This document shows positions 17,153 to 27,059 of a DNA stretch of 43,159 nucleotides, one piece after another (the stretch's first letter is position 1; every line of letters begins with the position of its first letter). Below the pieces are notes generated by a model that saw nothing but the letters and a program-made list of their open reading frames with translations, searched no databases and was not told the DNA's origin. The stretch is from positions 1-43,159 of the forward strand of contig PDPH01000016.1 of the NCBI GenBank assembly GCA_002747435.1, given 5' to 3'. This DNA is from Pseudomonadota bacterium (GTDB lineage Bacteria > Pseudomonadota > Gammaproteobacteria > Thiotrichales > Thiotrichaceae). The position numbers and the translations under genes were made by a program.

Positions 17153-18751
17153 CTAATCTTCGGCTGCCACTACGGTTTCACTAGTACGCTCGCGGTGAAT
17201 CTTTCTTTCGACCTTGCGCTCTTTGCGCAATTGGATGACTGCTTCACCGCGCAATAGTGGACGCGCTTTTTCGGTTAAGCGCAAACCGCCATACCCATCC
17301 AAATCGACTGTCAAATAATTCAGCGCAATCAACTGTCGAAAGATTGTGCGCCAACCTGAAGCACTATATTCGCTACCAATGCCAAAAGTAGATAATTGAT
17401 CATGACGAAACTGCCGAATACGCTCATCCTCCTTGCCTAACAATACATCTATTACATAGTTCACTCCAAAGCGTTGCCCGGTGCGATACACACAAGACAA
17501 AGCCTTTTGCGCTGTCACAGTGCCATCAAAGGTTTGCGGTGGATTGCGGCAATTATCACAATTGCCACAAGGCTCGCTCCCTGTCTCACCAAAATACTCA
17601 AGTAAAGCTTGGCGGCGACAAGTCGTCATTTCACACAAACCCAACATGGCTTCTAACTTATGATGCTCTACACGTTTTTGCTGCTCGCTCGCATTAGACT
17701 CCGCCATCATTTGGCGCAAGGTAATCACATCTTGTAAACCATACGCCATCCAAGCATTCGCAGGCTCACCATCGCGCCCAGCACGTCCGGTTTCTTGATA
17801 ATAAGCTTCAATGCTTTTGGGCAGATTCAGATGGGCTACAAAGCGCACATCTGGCTTGTCTATGCCCATACCAAAAGCAATGGTGGCAACCATAATAATG
17901 CCATCTTCACGCAGAAAGCGCTCTTGATGAATACGTCGTGTTTCCGCAGGCAAACCCGCATGATACGGCAAAGCAATTCTACCCTGCTCTGATAACCATT
18001 CTGCGGTTATCTCCACTTTCTTGCGCGACAGGCAATACACAATCCCGGCATCATGCGGATGATTATTCTCCAGAAAGCGCCACAACTGCTGACGAACGCT
18101 TCGCTGACCCTCGCTCATGGCGTAATGAATATTGGGACGGTTAAAGCTATTGATATAAATATCGGCATTTTCTAGCTGTAATTGCTCAATAATTTCTTGG
18201 CGAGTGCGTAAATCGGCAGTAGCGGTCAAGGCCAAACGCGGCACCTTGCTGTAACGCTCAGCCAATACAGACAGCTTTTGATATTCTGGACGGAAATCGT
18301 GTCCCCACTGCGACACACAATGTGCCTCATCAATGGCAAATAACGCAAGGCCACTGCCCTGATAAATACGATCTAATAAATTTAAAGTACGCTCCGTTAA
18401 TAAGCGCTCTGGCGCGACATACAGTAAATCCAGCTCACCGCGTAATAATTGCCGCCCTATAGCTTGTACCGCACTGTATTCCAAGGTCGAATTAAGAAAA
18501 GCAGCCTGAATCCCCAACTGCCGCAAAACATCCACTTGATCCTGCATGAGTGCAATCAAAGGTGAGACGACAATCCCCACTCCAGAGCGCACCAAAGCAG
18601 GAATCTGGTAACACAATGACTTACCGCCACCCGTAGGCATCAGTGCCATAACATCTTGGCCTCGTAGCACGGCTTTAATAATCGCTTTTTGGTTGAGGCG
18701 AAAATCATTATAGCCGTAGAGAGTTTTCAGTAGGTGGTATGCTTGTTCCAT
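17153..18751 (-). CDS. recQ: ATP-dependent DNA helicase RecQ, truncated before HRDC
   Basis: 3'-5' DNA helicase of the RecF pathway, acting in recombination and stalled-fork repair. Walker [17 protein letters not shown] is near residue 40, the DEAH box is in [20 protein letters not shown], and motif VI is ETGRAGRDG. Zinc-binding cysteines follow in LCEMTTCRR and PCGNCDNCR, and the RQC winged helix reaches the end. The frame closes at TAG 17153-17155, where the HRDC domain continues in frame; the two together (about 607 residues) would match the roughly 609 of E. coli RecQ. The catalytic core is complete, and HRDC-less RecQ cores are known to unwind DNA. I start at ATG 18751; TTG 18787 is an alternative. 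Confidence 0.92.
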   Translation of the reverse strand: MEQAYHLLKTLYGYNDFRLNQKAIIKAVLRGQDVMALMPTGGGKSLCYQIPALVRSGVGIVVSPLIALMQDQVDVLRQLGIQAAFLNSTLEYSAVQAIGRQLLRGELDLLYVAPERLLTERTLNLLDRIYQGSGLALFAIDEAHCVSQWGHDFRPEYQKLSVLAERYSKVPRLALTATADLRTRQEIIEQLQLENADIYINSFNRPNIHYAMSEGQRSVRQQLWRFLENNHPHDAGIVYCLSRKKVEITAEWLSEQGRIALPYHAGLPAETRRIHQERFLREDGIIMVATIAFGMGIDKPDVRFVAHLNLPKSIEAYYQETGRAGRDGEPANAWMAYGLQDVITLRQMMAESNASEQQKRVEHHKLEAMLGLCEMTTCRRQALLEYFGETGSEPCGNCDNCRNPPQTFDGTVTAQKALSCVYRTGQRFGVNYVIDVLLGKEDERIRQFRHDQLSTFGIGSEYSASGWRTIFRQLIALNYLTVDLDGYGGLRLTEKARPLLRGEAVIQLRKERKVERKIHRERTSETVVAAED

Positions 18752-18889
18752 GTAGGCATGATGCCAGATGCTTAGATACTGCTCCAACTGTTTTGTCCAA
18801 AACCAAAAATGATTACTAAACGATTACTATCTATCCGTGTAGAATGAAAAGCTACTTCGTCATTCACAATTGCATTTTGGAGTTGATAC

Positions 18890-19519
18890 ATGGAAATCAA
18901 GATTAATAGTTGGGCTAATGGAGCGGCAATTCCTGAGAAGTTCGCCTTCGGTAAAATACCTAACGAAGGGCATTTTGCCCTATCTTCTAATGTAAACCCC
19001 ACTATTGCATGGCGTGGCGCACCTGAAGAAACCCAATCTTATGCAATCATTTGCCATGATCCAGACGCACCCTCTTCTAGTGAGTTTGTGAATCAAGAAG
19101 GGAAAACCGTGCCTGCTGATCTCGCACGTGTGGACTTCTACCATTGGGTTTTGGTCAATATCCCTGCCCACATCACACAGATCGCCGAAGGCGAGGACAG
19201 CACTTCAGTAACCCCAAAGGGTAAACACCCAGAGCAGAAAGCCTATGGCTTAACAGGGATCAACAGCTATACAGACTGGTTTGCAGGGGATGCGGAAATG
19301 GCTGGCAATTACGGCGGCTATGATGGCCCTTGCCCACCGTGGAATGATAGCATTCCCCACCGTTATTACTTCACAGTTTACGCTTTGGATGTAGAAACAC
19401 TCAACTTACACGGCGCATTCACAGGCACTGAGGCACTTGCCGCTCTTGAGGGTCATATACTGGCAAAGGCAAGTCACATGGGCACTTACAGCATGAATCC
19501 TAAGCTTGTAGCAGAATAG
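18890..19519 (+). CDS. YbhB/YbcL-family PEBP-like protein
   Basis: 209-residue member of the phosphatidylethanolamine-binding (Raf kinase inhibitor-like) family. The ligand-site motifs are present: HDPDAPS near residue 60, YHWVLVNIP near 85, then YGGYDGPCPPW near 142 and HRYYFTVYALD. Physiological roles of bacterial YbhB/YbcL proteins are poorly defined. No signal peptide is visible, so the protein is probably cytoplasmic. The ATG has TTGGAG eight bases upstream. It is transcribed divergently from recQ across about 140 bases and is followed by corA after another 144, so it may have its own promoter. Confidence 0.88.
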   Translation: MEIKINSWANGAAIPEKFAFGKIPNEGHFALSSNVNPTIAWRGAPEETQSYAIICHDPDAPSSSEFVNQEGKTVPADLARVDFYHWVLVNIPAHITQIAEGEDSTSVTPKGKHPEQKAYGLTGINSYTDWFAGDAEMAGNYGGYDGPCPPWNDSIPHRYYFTVYALDVETLNLHGAFTGTEALAALEGHILAKASHMGTYSMNPKLVAE

Positions 19520-19663
19520 CCGCACATATCCACTTTGATCCTAACAATAAAAAAACCAGTTCACACATGGCCAGCATTTATCCTCCAGTACATCAAAAAC
19601 TGCAAATCCAAAGTGTTAGGGTAAACCTTGAATAACTAAAGTCCAACAGACAGGAAAACTGGT

Positions 19664-20620
19664 ATGCTCAAATTGTTCAAAATCGAAGAAGGTTTTATCC
19701 GCAAAATTCCTCTGAAAGACGACAAGTTCAATAAAAAGCTGTTGGCACAAGCACACTGGATTGATATGTGTGATCCTGATGAAGATGAGCGTGACTTGTT
19801 GGAGTCTATACTGCATACCGACTTGCCAGAATACGATGATGTTGAAGAAATCGAGCATTCCGCCCGCTGTTTTGTGGATCAAACCGGTATGCATATCCAC
19901 TCGCTGTTTATTTATCAGGAAGAAGGACGACATAGCACGGTATCCGTTGCCTTTATTTTACAAGGTGAGCGCCTGATTACGATTCGTGAAGAGCGCTTGG
20001 CTGATTTTCGTTTATTCCGCTTACGGGCACGTCGCGGGCAGATTACTTGCCACGATGCTGCTGAGCTGCTGGTCACTATGCTGGAGCACAAAGTCGAGAA
20101 CCACGCTGATTATCTGGAAGATATTCACCGCGAACTGGAAGAAATTAGTCACACCGTGTTAGAGGACGAAGATGCGGATCTGGAGGATGCTATTAGCGAA
20201 TTGGCACGTTTGGAAGATAGTAATGGTAAAATTCGCCTGTGCCTAATGGATACTCAGCGGGATATTTCCTTCTTGCTACGTCATTTGCGTCATCATCCCG
20301 ATCTCATGGAAACCTTGCGTGAAACAATGCACGATATTGAAGGCTTGATGTCCCACACCACTTTTTTGTTCGATAAAATCAACTTCCTAATGGGATCCAC
20401 TCAAGGCTTTATTAATATCCAGCAAAACCAAATTATAAAAATCTTCTCCATTGCTTCGGTTGTGTTTTTACCGCCCACCTTAATCGCAAGTATTTATGGT
20501 ATGAACTTCAAAAACATGCCTGAATTGGATTGGCTATTGGGTTATCCGTTTGCTATTGGTTTAATGATCTTGGCAGCACTTGCACCTTATTTGTTTTTTA
20601 AGCACAAGGGCTGGTTGTAA
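19664..20620 (+). CDS. corA: Magnesium/cobalt transporter CorA
   Basis: Homopentameric inner-membrane Mg2+ channel of the CorA family, 318 residues. The large cytoplasmic N-terminal domain is highly acidic (DEDERDLLE, then TVLEDEDADLEDAI on the long stalk helix). Two C-terminal membrane helices follow: TM1 ends in the selectivity motif YGMNF (about residues 286-290), with the acidic periplasmic loop KNMPELDW, and TM2 ends in a basic tail FKHKGWL. The start has AGGA about 10 bases upstream. It is convergent with pbpC, whose stop lies 8 bases away, without an obvious terminator between them. Confidence 0.95.
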   Translation: MLKLFKIEEGFIRKIPLKDDKFNKKLLAQAHWIDMCDPDEDERDLLESILHTDLPEYDDVEEIEHSARCFVDQTGMHIHSLFIYQEEGRHSTVSVAFILQGERLITIREERLADFRLFRLRARRGQITCHDAAELLVTMLEHKVENHADYLEDIHRELEEISHTVLEDEDADLEDAISELARLEDSNGKIRLCLMDTQRDISFLLRHLRHHPDLMETLRETMHDIEGLMSHTTFLFDKINFLMGSTQGFINIQQNQIIKIFSIASVVFLPPTLIASIYGMNFKNMPELDWLLGYPFAIGLMILAALAPYLFFKHKGWL

Positions 20621-20628
20621 GCTTTGCC

Positions 20629-22995
20629 TTAGTCACCATAAAGCACCTCAAAACTTTGCTCCACCCGATTACCGAGCTCATCGACGATGCTTAGTCGATG
20701 CTCCCCGACAGGTACTTGTAAAGCCTGTTGATGAAAAGTTTGAGTCGTACCCATAAAATCATTATCCAAGTGCCAATACAGTAAGCTGTCTGGGTTACGC
20801 GGTACGGCTTTGAAAATAATTTGACTACGTTTGCCGGATAAGTCTCGGGGAATAATAATTTGGGTATTGGGGCGGGGGTAAACCAAGCTAATCGCTTCTA
20901 CATCATTGCCTTGTGTTTCTTTCAAGCAGTCAGCTCGCCAAGGAGGAAGGGCTTGATAGTTGGCATGGTGTTGCTGGTAATAATGAGCTTGTTCGGGAGG
21001 CAGGACAAACCAGCGCCGAGTTTGCATCTGATACACTGGCTCACAATCACTGTTAACACGCCATTGACCACTTTTATCCAAGTGAATCAATCGATGGTAG
21101 GGGGTCATGCGAGCGTAGTGCGTATCGCGGGGAGCAGATACAGTATGCGTATCGCAAGCACCATTACTGAGATAGCCATCATCACGGCAGACCGATAAGT
21201 CGATTAATTGCCAGTCGGGGCGTTCAAACCAGGCTTGTTGTTGCGGTAATAGATTAATGACATTAAAGAGCAAGGGCGCCGCACTTTTAGTGCCTGTGAG
21301 TCCGCTACTGCCTTCGCCATTAGCATTACCTGCCCAAACTGCAACGGTGTAATCCGGCGTAACTCCGATGGCCCAAGCATCTCGATGGCCATAGCTAGTA
21401 CCTGTTTTCCATGCTACTTTGCGGCTGCTGCTGAATTTTTCCCAATAACCTTCATCACCCGGACGTGCTACGCCTAATAAGGCTTTCAGCGTGAGCCAAC
21501 TAGTGCCTGTGGACAGAGTGGCTAGTTGAGAACTTGAGGCAGGGTCGCTTTGCAATAAGCGCGCTTGTTGCCAGACGGTTTGCTGTTCCTTAATACTCTG
21601 TTGAGCGCGGTGCGCCAAGTTGGCGTAAGCCTGCGCTAATTCCCATAGTGAAGCTTCTGCACCACCGAGTATTAAACTTAAACCGTACTCATGGGCTGGA
21701 CGTGTCAAATGTTGCAAACCCATACCTTGTAGAAAATGTTGGAAGGGTTCAACACCATGCAAACTGAGCATATTGACGGCGGGAATATTCAGTGAGCGTG
21801 CTAGTGCTTCGTGTGCTGGCACTGCACCTCGGTAAGCACGGTCATAATTTTGTGGCGTAAATCCACTATAGCTAACGGGTACATCGGCGATGAGTGTGTC
21901 TGGCAGCAGTTGCCCCTGTTCTATCATACTAGCAAACAGGAAGGGTTTGAGTGTACTGCCAGTACTGCGTGGACGCTGAATAAGGTCAATCGCGTAGCCG
22001 TAACGTGTTTCGTTTCTATTGGGGCGATTACCGATGTAAGCGAGCACGGCAAAACTGTGATTATCAAGCACTAAAACAGCGACATTACGCACACCTTCAG
22101 TTGCTAATTGTTCCGCATTACGTTCAGCTAGCAAGGTCACTTGGCTTTGCAACACGGCATCCAGAGTGGTCTGAAAGCGTTGCCCATTTTCAGCCCGCAT
22201 TGACAAGGTATCCAGTAAATGAGGTGCTAAACGTGGCAGATCACGTGGTGCTTCTGGTAAAGGCTCAGCGACAGCAAGTTGATAATCCAACGCGCTAAGT
22301 AGGCCGCGCTCATGTAAACGTTGCAGGAGTGCATCCCGTTTTTCACGCAGTCGCTGACGATTACGCCCTGGATGAACTAAAGCAGGATTATTGGGTAAGA
22401 CGGCCAGCATGGCGCTTTCTGCCCAAGATAAATGCTGTGGGTCACGACCGAAATAACGCCAAGCTGCCGCTTCCAAGCCAACAACATTACCACCAAAAGG
22501 AGCATGACTCGCATAAAGTTTAAGAATACCGTCCTTATCGTAGCGGCTCTCCAAGCGCAAGGCACGTAAAGCTTCTAAGGCTTTTTCAGTCAGGGTGCGA
22601 TCGGGATTATTACGTGACAGGCGCACCACCTGCATGCTCAGGGTGCTACCACCGCTAACAATACGTCCTCGCTTGATGTTTAAGATGAAGGCTCGTGCCA
22701 AAGCCAATGGGTCAACACCCATGTGATGGTAAAAGCGTTTGTCTTCAAATTGGATTAGCGCAGCCGCAAACTTGGGTGGAATATTTTCCAACTCGGGAAA
22801 ACGCCACTGCTCATCCTCGGCAATGTGCGCGCTCAACAAGTGCCCATGACGATCTAGTACAATATTAGACAACGGCGCATTGAACAAACGCTCAGGCAAA
22901 GCGTAGTAGTACCACCAGATAAAAATGCTAATGAGCAGCAGAGACAGTAAAACTAGGAGACTCAATTTGCAGCGGTTTTTACAATAGCGGCTCAT
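20629..22995 (-). CDS. pbpC: Penicillin-binding protein 1C
   Basis: Bifunctional peptidoglycan synthase anchored in the inner membrane. A short basic N-terminus precedes a single helix (LLVLLSLLLISIFIWW). The GT51 transglycosylase domain follows, with the catalytic Glu in FEDKRFYHHMGVDP and GGSTLSMQVVRL. The transpeptidase domain has the active-site Ser in STLKPF and the KTGTSYGHRDAW motif. The C-terminal 90 residues match the BiPBP_C domain typical of PbpC. The length of 788 residues is usual. ATG 22995 opens just before the basic N-terminus; TTG 23040 is possible. It follows the EamA gene on the same strand. The alpha-2-macroglobulin gene often paired with pbpC is not adjacent. Confidence 0.93.
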   Translation of the reverse strand: MSRYCKNRCKLSLLVLLSLLLISIFIWWYYYALPERLFNAPLSNIVLDRHGHLLSAHIAEDEQWRFPELENIPPKFAAALIQFEDKRFYHHMGVDPLALARAFILNIKRGRIVSGGSTLSMQVVRLSRNNPDRTLTEKALEALRALRLESRYDKDGILKLYASHAPFGGNVVGLEAAAWRYFGRDPQHLSWAESAMLAVLPNNPALVHPGRNRQRLREKRDALLQRLHERGLLSALDYQLAVAEPLPEAPRDLPRLAPHLLDTLSMRAENGQRFQTTLDAVLQSQVTLLAERNAEQLATEGVRNVAVLVLDNHSFAVLAYIGNRPNRNETRYGYAIDLIQRPRSTGSTLKPFLFASMIEQGQLLPDTLIADVPVSYSGFTPQNYDRAYRGAVPAHEALARSLNIPAVNMLSLHGVEPFQHFLQGMGLQHLTRPAHEYGLSLILGGAEASLWELAQAYANLAHRAQQSIKEQQTVWQQARLLQSDPASSSQLATLSTGTSWLTLKALLGVARPGDEGYWEKFSSSRKVAWKTGTSYGHRDAWAIGVTPDYTVAVWAGNANGEGSSGLTGTKSAAPLLFNVINLLPQQQAWFERPDWQLIDLSVCRDDGYLSNGACDTHTVSAPRDTHYARMTPYHRLIHLDKSGQWRVNSDCEPVYQMQTRRWFVLPPEQAHYYQQHHANYQALPPWRADCLKETQGNDVEAISLVYPRPNTQIIIPRDLSGKRSQIIFKAVPRNPDSLLYWHLDNDFMGTTQTFHQQALQVPVGEHRLSIVDELGNRVEQSFEVLYGD

Positions 22996-23061
22996 ATAGC
23001 ATCCGACAAAAATTGGCAGCTCCTTTAGCTGAAATAGCAAACATGCTACTTTTTACTAAGG

Positions 23062-23940
23062 TTATTCAGTTTTATACCACCGGCTAAATAAGCCATTCGC
23101 CATAGCCGTTCCTGCCAGTATTATGCCACAACCTATGATCATGTCGGGTGTAATGGATTCATGTAGTAATAATGCGCCCCAGAAAATAGCAAACATAGGA
23201 ATCATATACGTAACCGTCAAGGTTCGTGTGGGACCTATTAGACGCACCAAGCGAAAGTAAATTAAATAAGCCATCGCGGTCGAGAGCACGCCCAAGGCGA
23301 TGGTCGCTAGTATGGCTGTGAGCGAGGGCAAATGTTCAGGTGCGGTAAACGGTAACAAAGGTAATAAGGTTAGTGCCGCGCCCATCATGCTACCCGTCGC
23401 TATAGCAGGCGCAGGTACACCACTTAGTTTGGCTTTGATGTAATGGGCGGATAAGGCATACATTAAGGCACCCAATAAGCCAGCAGCGACAGCTAGCCAA
23501 AAACCTGCTTTAACAGCGACTGGTTGCCAGCCTAGCAATAAAGCAACCCCTGCAAATCCTAGCAGGAATCCACCTATTTGTGCTTTGCTCAGGTTTTCTT
23601 TGCATCCCAATATCACCAACAGCACACCAAATAACGGCGTAGTGGCATTCAAAATAGCGGTGAATCCACCCGTCAATGTGAGTGTTGCATAGGCAAAGAG
23701 TGAAAAGGGGAGTGCCGAGTTAAGCGTACCCACAATCAGTAGGGTTTTAGCCTGCTGCTTTAAGCTTGTCAGCAATTTTAAATGTAAAACAATGGGTAAT
23801 AAGCATAAGACTGCAAACACTATTCGAAATTCGATCAACCAAATAGGACCTAGCTCATCCACTGCCAAACGCATGAATAAGAACGATGCTCCCCACAGGG
23901 AAGCTAATATTAGCAACTCAATAAAGTAACGCAGATTCAC
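23062..23940 (-). CDS. EamA/DMT-family inner-membrane transporter
   Basis: Ten-helix drug/metabolite transporter of the EamA (RhaT/YdcZ-like) family, about 292 residues with two five-helix halves. The N-terminal block LASLWGASFLFMRLAV and the arginine in EFRIVFAV are typical of the first EamA repeat; the second repeat includes GVLSTAMAYLIYFRLV and IGPTRTLTVTYMIP. Substrate cannot be predicted. I use GTG 23940, which has GGAG nine bases upstream; an upstream TTG at 23955 lacks one. It is probably co-transcribed with pbpC and diverges from the LysR gene. Confidence 0.88.
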   Translation of the reverse strand: MNLRYFIELLILASLWGASFLFMRLAVDELGPIWLIEFRIVFAVLCLLPIVLHLKLLTSLKQQAKTLLIVGTLNSALPFSLFAYATLTLTGGFTAILNATTPLFGVLLVILGCKENLSKAQIGGFLLGFAGVALLLGWQPVAVKAGFWLAVAAGLLGALMYALSAHYIKAKLSGVPAPAIATGSMMGAALTLLPLLPFTAPEHLPSLTAILATIALGVLSTAMAYLIYFRLVRLIGPTRTLTVTYMIPMFAIFWGALLLHESITPDMIIGCGIILAGTAMANGLFSRWYKTE

Positions 23941-23963
23941 GCTATGATGCTCCAAGTCAAGAT

Positions 23964-23978
23964 GCGCTATTGTAGCGC
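23964..23978. promoter_or_regulatory. 15-bp dyad between EamA and LysR genes
   Basis: A perfect inverted repeat, GCGCTA-TTG-TAGCGC, lies between the divergent EamA and LysR starts. LysR regulators commonly bind dyads in such divergent regions, so it may be an operator. This rests on position alone. Confidence 0.35.
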
Positions 23979-24045
23979 CAAAGTGTTGAGTAGACTATAG
24001 GATTATGCGTGGAGTGTTTTGGGGAAAACGGACATAATATTCCTT

Positions 24046-24939
24046 ATGGACATTAAACAACTCCGCTTTCTTGATGCTTTGGCACAGGAAAAACATTTTG
24101 GTCGTGCAGCGGCAGCCTGTTTTATTACCCAGCCCACCTTGTCGCTACGGATTCGCCAGCTTGAGAATGAGTTGGGTATACCATTGATTCAACGTGGCAA
24201 TCGCTTTGAAGGTTTGACACCAGAGGGGGAACGTGTCTTGGCTTGGGCACGGCGAGTGTTGAGTAACTATGAAGGCTTGCAACAGGAAATTTCGCTGATT
24301 CGTGATGATTTACACGGCACATTGAAGCTGGGGATTATTCCATCAGCCTTACCTTTTTCCGCACAACTCACCACACCTTTTTTGCAAAAATATCCACGTG
24401 TTGCGGTGATCAGCCGTTCCGACAGTGCTGATGAAATCAATCAAGCGCTAGAAAGTTTCGCCTTGGATTTGGGTATTTCTTATTTGTCACGCCAATTACC
24501 GAAAAACTTGCAAACACAAGCTTTATATTGCGAATCCTATGTCGCCTTGGTGCCAAAGGCGATGTATGAGCAGCGTTTTAGGGAGCGTGACGAGTTAACT
24601 TGGCTGGAGGCAGCTGAATTACCTTTGTGTTTACTGACGGGTGATATGCATAATCGGTGGATTATTGAAGATACCCTAGAGAAGTTGGGGTGTAGTGTAC
24701 AACCTCAATTACAATCTAGCTCCTTAATGACTTTATACGCGCATGTGATGAGTGGTCATTGGGCGACGATTGTGCCCAGTTTTCATGCCCAATCGGTGGC
24801 AATTCCAGCCAGTGTAAAAATTCTAGCCCTGCATGCACCTTATGTAGAACATCCAGTGGGTTTAATTTGGCGTGAGGCTGAACCTTTATCGCCATTGGTG
24901 GCGGCTTTCTGTGCCATGGCAATCCAAGTTAGCGCTTGA
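24046..24939 (+). CDS. LysR-family transcriptional regulator
   Basis: 297-residue LysR-type regulator. The N-terminal winged helix-turn-helix is clear (FLDALAQEKHFGRAAAAC, then ITQPTLSLRIRQLENELG, then LIQR). The effector-binding domain starts with GTLKLGIIPSALPF at about residue 90. Cysteines do not sit in the OxyR pattern, so peroxide sensing is not indicated. ATG 24046 gives the standard MDIKQLRFL start; a TTG 27 bases upstream is less likely. It is divergent from the EamA transporter, which is its most likely regulated neighbour. A strong terminator follows, shared with the convergent cold-shock gene. Confidence 0.9.
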   Translation: MDIKQLRFLDALAQEKHFGRAAAACFITQPTLSLRIRQLENELGIPLIQRGNRFEGLTPEGERVLAWARRVLSNYEGLQQEISLIRDDLHGTLKLGIIPSALPFSAQLTTPFLQKYPRVAVISRSDSADEINQALESFALDLGISYLSRQLPKNLQTQALYCESYVALVPKAMYEQRFRERDELTWLEAAELPLCLLTGDMHNRWIIEDTLEKLGCSVQPQLQSSSLMTLYAHVMSGHWATIVPSFHAQSVAIPASVKILALHAPYVEHPVGLIWREAEPLSPLVAAFCAMAIQVSA

Positions 24940-24948
24940 TGCCATTAC

Positions 24949-24982
24949 GTTAAAAAGGATGCACGAAGGCATCCTTTTTAAC
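24949..24982. terminator. Bidirectional terminator, LysR gene and csp
   Basis: A perfect 14-bp inverted repeat (GTTAAAAAGGATGC with its complement, six-base loop) has A/T runs in both arms. It lies between the convergent LysR and cold-shock genes and can serve both. Confidence 0.9.
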
Positions 24983-25005
24983 AAAGTTAATGCTCAGCTT
25001 ACTAA

Positions 25006-25215
25006 TTACAGCGGCTGTACTTTAGCAGCTTGTAGGCCTTTTTGACCATTCTCAGCTTCGAAAGAAACTTTTTGGCCTTCAGTCAAGGTTTTGTAACCAT
25101 CAGCTTCGATTGCGCGGAAGTGGACGAAAACATCAGCGCCGCCATTGTCTTGATTGATAAAACCAAAGCCTTTCTCAGCGTTGAACCATTTTACAGTGCC
25201 AGTCAGTCTTGACAT
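25006..25215 (-). CDS. Cold-shock domain protein (CspA family)
   Basis: 69-residue single-domain cold-shock protein that binds single-stranded RNA and DNA and melts mRNA structure. RNP1 is KGFGFI (residues 15-20) and RNP2 is VFVHF (29-33); the start [13 protein letters not shown] is canonical. The ATG has AGGAG seven bases upstream. Many csp genes have long leaders; several hundred bases lie between this start and the next gene, but I could not place its promoter. Confidence 0.95.
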   Translation of the reverse strand: MSRLTGTVKWFNAEKGFGFINQDNGGADVFVHFRAIEADGYKTLTEGQKVSFEAENGQKGLQAAKVQPL

Positions 25216-25676
25216 GCTATTCTCCTGAATACATTTCTTGATTGATGCGCATAGCGCGTTAAAGCCGCAATGTAGAGTTACTTAAAACGCAATACGGGGA
25301 ATGAATAGCTTCAGGAAACAACTGACTTACAACTAAGGTGAAGCGGTGTAGCGAAGTTTTCATATTTCATTGTGTTGCATGTATTAAAAGTAGGTCTGAA
25401 TCACAGGCCGTTTCGGAGGATAACATAGCTATCGCTGAATTTATACATATATTTCTTGTATAGCACACTAGACAACAGGCTTTAGATAAACGGTCGGTTT
25501 AATGTTTGCCTTTTGCTTGCCCTTATCATATGGATAACAAATGCTGGTTTTTCCAAGGAATTTGCTGGGAAACAGCTTTAATTGAAAACCTATGGTATAG
25601 TATCAGCTTGCCTTGGAATACAAATTTTAATGGTCAAGCTCTTTATCAGCAATTAACTATATAATAATATTTTATC
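25216..25676. other. Intergenic region between csp and the P450 gene
   Basis: About 460 AT-rich bases between two divergent genes. It must hold the csp promoter and 5' leader (minus strand) and the P450 promoter (plus strand). I see no ORF with a ribosome binding site and no RNA gene. Confidence 0.4.
25593..25601 (+). promoter_or_regulatory. Extended -10 promoter candidate for the P450 gene
   Basis: TGGTATAGT matches the extended -10 pattern (TGn followed by TATAGT at 25596-25601). No good -35 element lies upstream, which extended -10 promoters can tolerate. It is 75 bases before the P450 start. Confidence 0.35.
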
Positions 25677-27059
25677 ATGGATACTATTTCCGCTTTTACC
25701 CCACCTTATCCCAAGCGTCATACCTCTGATTTGGGTGGCTTGGCAACTTTGTTGAGCGCACGTCGTGATTTATTGTCTTTTTGGAGCGAAAACTCATTTC
25801 GCTACCAATTTATGGCACGCAAAATACTCAATCGGCATATTTTTATTGCCAATACGCCTGAATTGGTGAAGTACGTTTTTGTCACCCAAAAAGATAATTA
25901 TGAAAGTAAAAGCCCTCAAATGCGCAAGGCTTTAGAACCTTTATTGGGGGATGGCCTGTTTATTAGTGATGGTGAGGTCTGGAAGAAGCGCCGCCTGTTG
26001 CAAAATGGTTTGTTTGATAATCATCATGTAGCTGCTTATAGCCGCATTATGACTGAGACAGCCGCTGAAATGGCAGAGCAATGGCGACAGTTACCTAATG
26101 AAGCGACAGTTAGCGTCTTGTCTGCGATGGGGCAGTTGACCTCTGAAATTATTGCGCGTGCGCTGTTTGGAACTAATCTAGGGCAGGAAAATGCCACTGC
26201 GGTAATTGGTGCCTTTGCGGAATACCAAGCTGCTATTGAACAGGTTCATGTGAGTAACTTTTTAGGTCTGCCCGATTGGTTGCCGATAGGCAGTCTGAAA
26301 ATGGGGATTGCACATAAGGCAGCACGACGCATTCATCAGTTGGTTGATGAGGTTATTGCCCAAGGTGAAAAAAGCGCCTATGAACATACCTTACTATCAG
26401 AATTGCTGCGCGCGAATGCACACAGTAAAGGCGAAGCTATTTCTCGGGAAGGTATTCGTAATGAGTTGATCGTCTTATTTATGGCAGGCCATGAAACAAC
26501 AGCAAATGCTTTATCGTGGGTATGGTATTTATTATCTCAGTCCCCCGCAGTAGAAAATAAATTGCATACTGAAATTGATACCGTGCTCCAAGGTCGTCTA
26601 CCGACTTATGCTGATGTTGCTCACTTGCCTTATACCCGCGCGGTGTTTGAAGAGACGATGCGCCTTTACCCACCTGTGCCGATTTTGTCGCGCCAAGCCA
26701 AAGCCGAAGACACTATTCGTAAGAAAGTCATTCCACCTGGCTCGATTATGTTAGTTGTACCGTGGTTATTGCACCGCCACCGTAATTATTGGGAGCAGCC
26801 TGATGCCTTTATACCTGAACGCTTTATGGAACCTAATAAGCGCCCGGATAAGTTTCTGTATCTACCCTTTAGCGTAGGACCACGTGTCTGTATCGGCAAA
26901 ATGTTTGGTCTAGTCGAGGCTGTATTAGCCATTGCAACCTTGGCACAAAGTTTTCGTTTAACACTGCCACAAGGCACAGCTATTAGTCATGAGTGCCGTC
27001 TAACCTTGCGTCCCCGAGGCACTTTAAATATGACTTTGGAACGCCGTCTAAACGCATAG
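25677..27059 (+). CDS. Cytochrome P450
   Basis: 460-residue soluble P450 monooxygenase. The I-helix oxygen-binding motif is AGHETT, the K-helix ExxR is EETMR, and the heme-ligand loop is FSVGPRVCIGK with the axial Cys. No membrane anchor is seen, as usual for bacterial P450s. No ferredoxin, ferredoxin reductase or substrate-pathway gene is adjacent, so the redox partner and substrate are unknown; the sequence style is that of the broad CYP4/CYP102/CYP110-like fatty-acid and terpene oxidisers. The ATG is preceded by an AT-rich leader with no Shine-Dalgarno sequence, so it may be weakly or unusually translated. Confidence 0.93.
   Translation: MDTISAFTPPYPKRHTSDLGGLATLLSARRDLLSFWSENSFRYQFMARKILNRHIFIANTPELVKYVFVTQKDNYESKSPQMRKALEPLLGDGLFISDGEVWKKRRLLQNGLFDNHHVAAYSRIMTETAAEMAEQWRQLPNEATVSVLSAMGQLTSEIIARALFGTNLGQENATAVIGAFAEYQAAIEQVHVSNFLGLPDWLPIGSLKMGIAHKAARRIHQLVDEVIAQGEKSAYEHTLLSELLRANAHSKGEAISREGIRNELIVLFMAGHETTANALSWVWYLLSQSPAVENKLHTEIDTVLQGRLPTYADVAHLPYTRAVFEETMRLYPPVPILSRQAKAEDTIRKKVIPPGSIMLVVPWLLHRHRNYWEQPDAFIPERFMEPNKRPDKFLYLPFSVGPRVCIGKMFGLVEAVLAIATLAQSFRLTLPQGTAISHECRLTLRPRGTLNMTLERRLNA

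Noticed and set aside
24046..24939. OxyR identity for the LysR regulator
   Set aside because: The redox cysteine pair is not in the OxyR arrangement, and the neighbour is a transporter, not a peroxide-defence gene.
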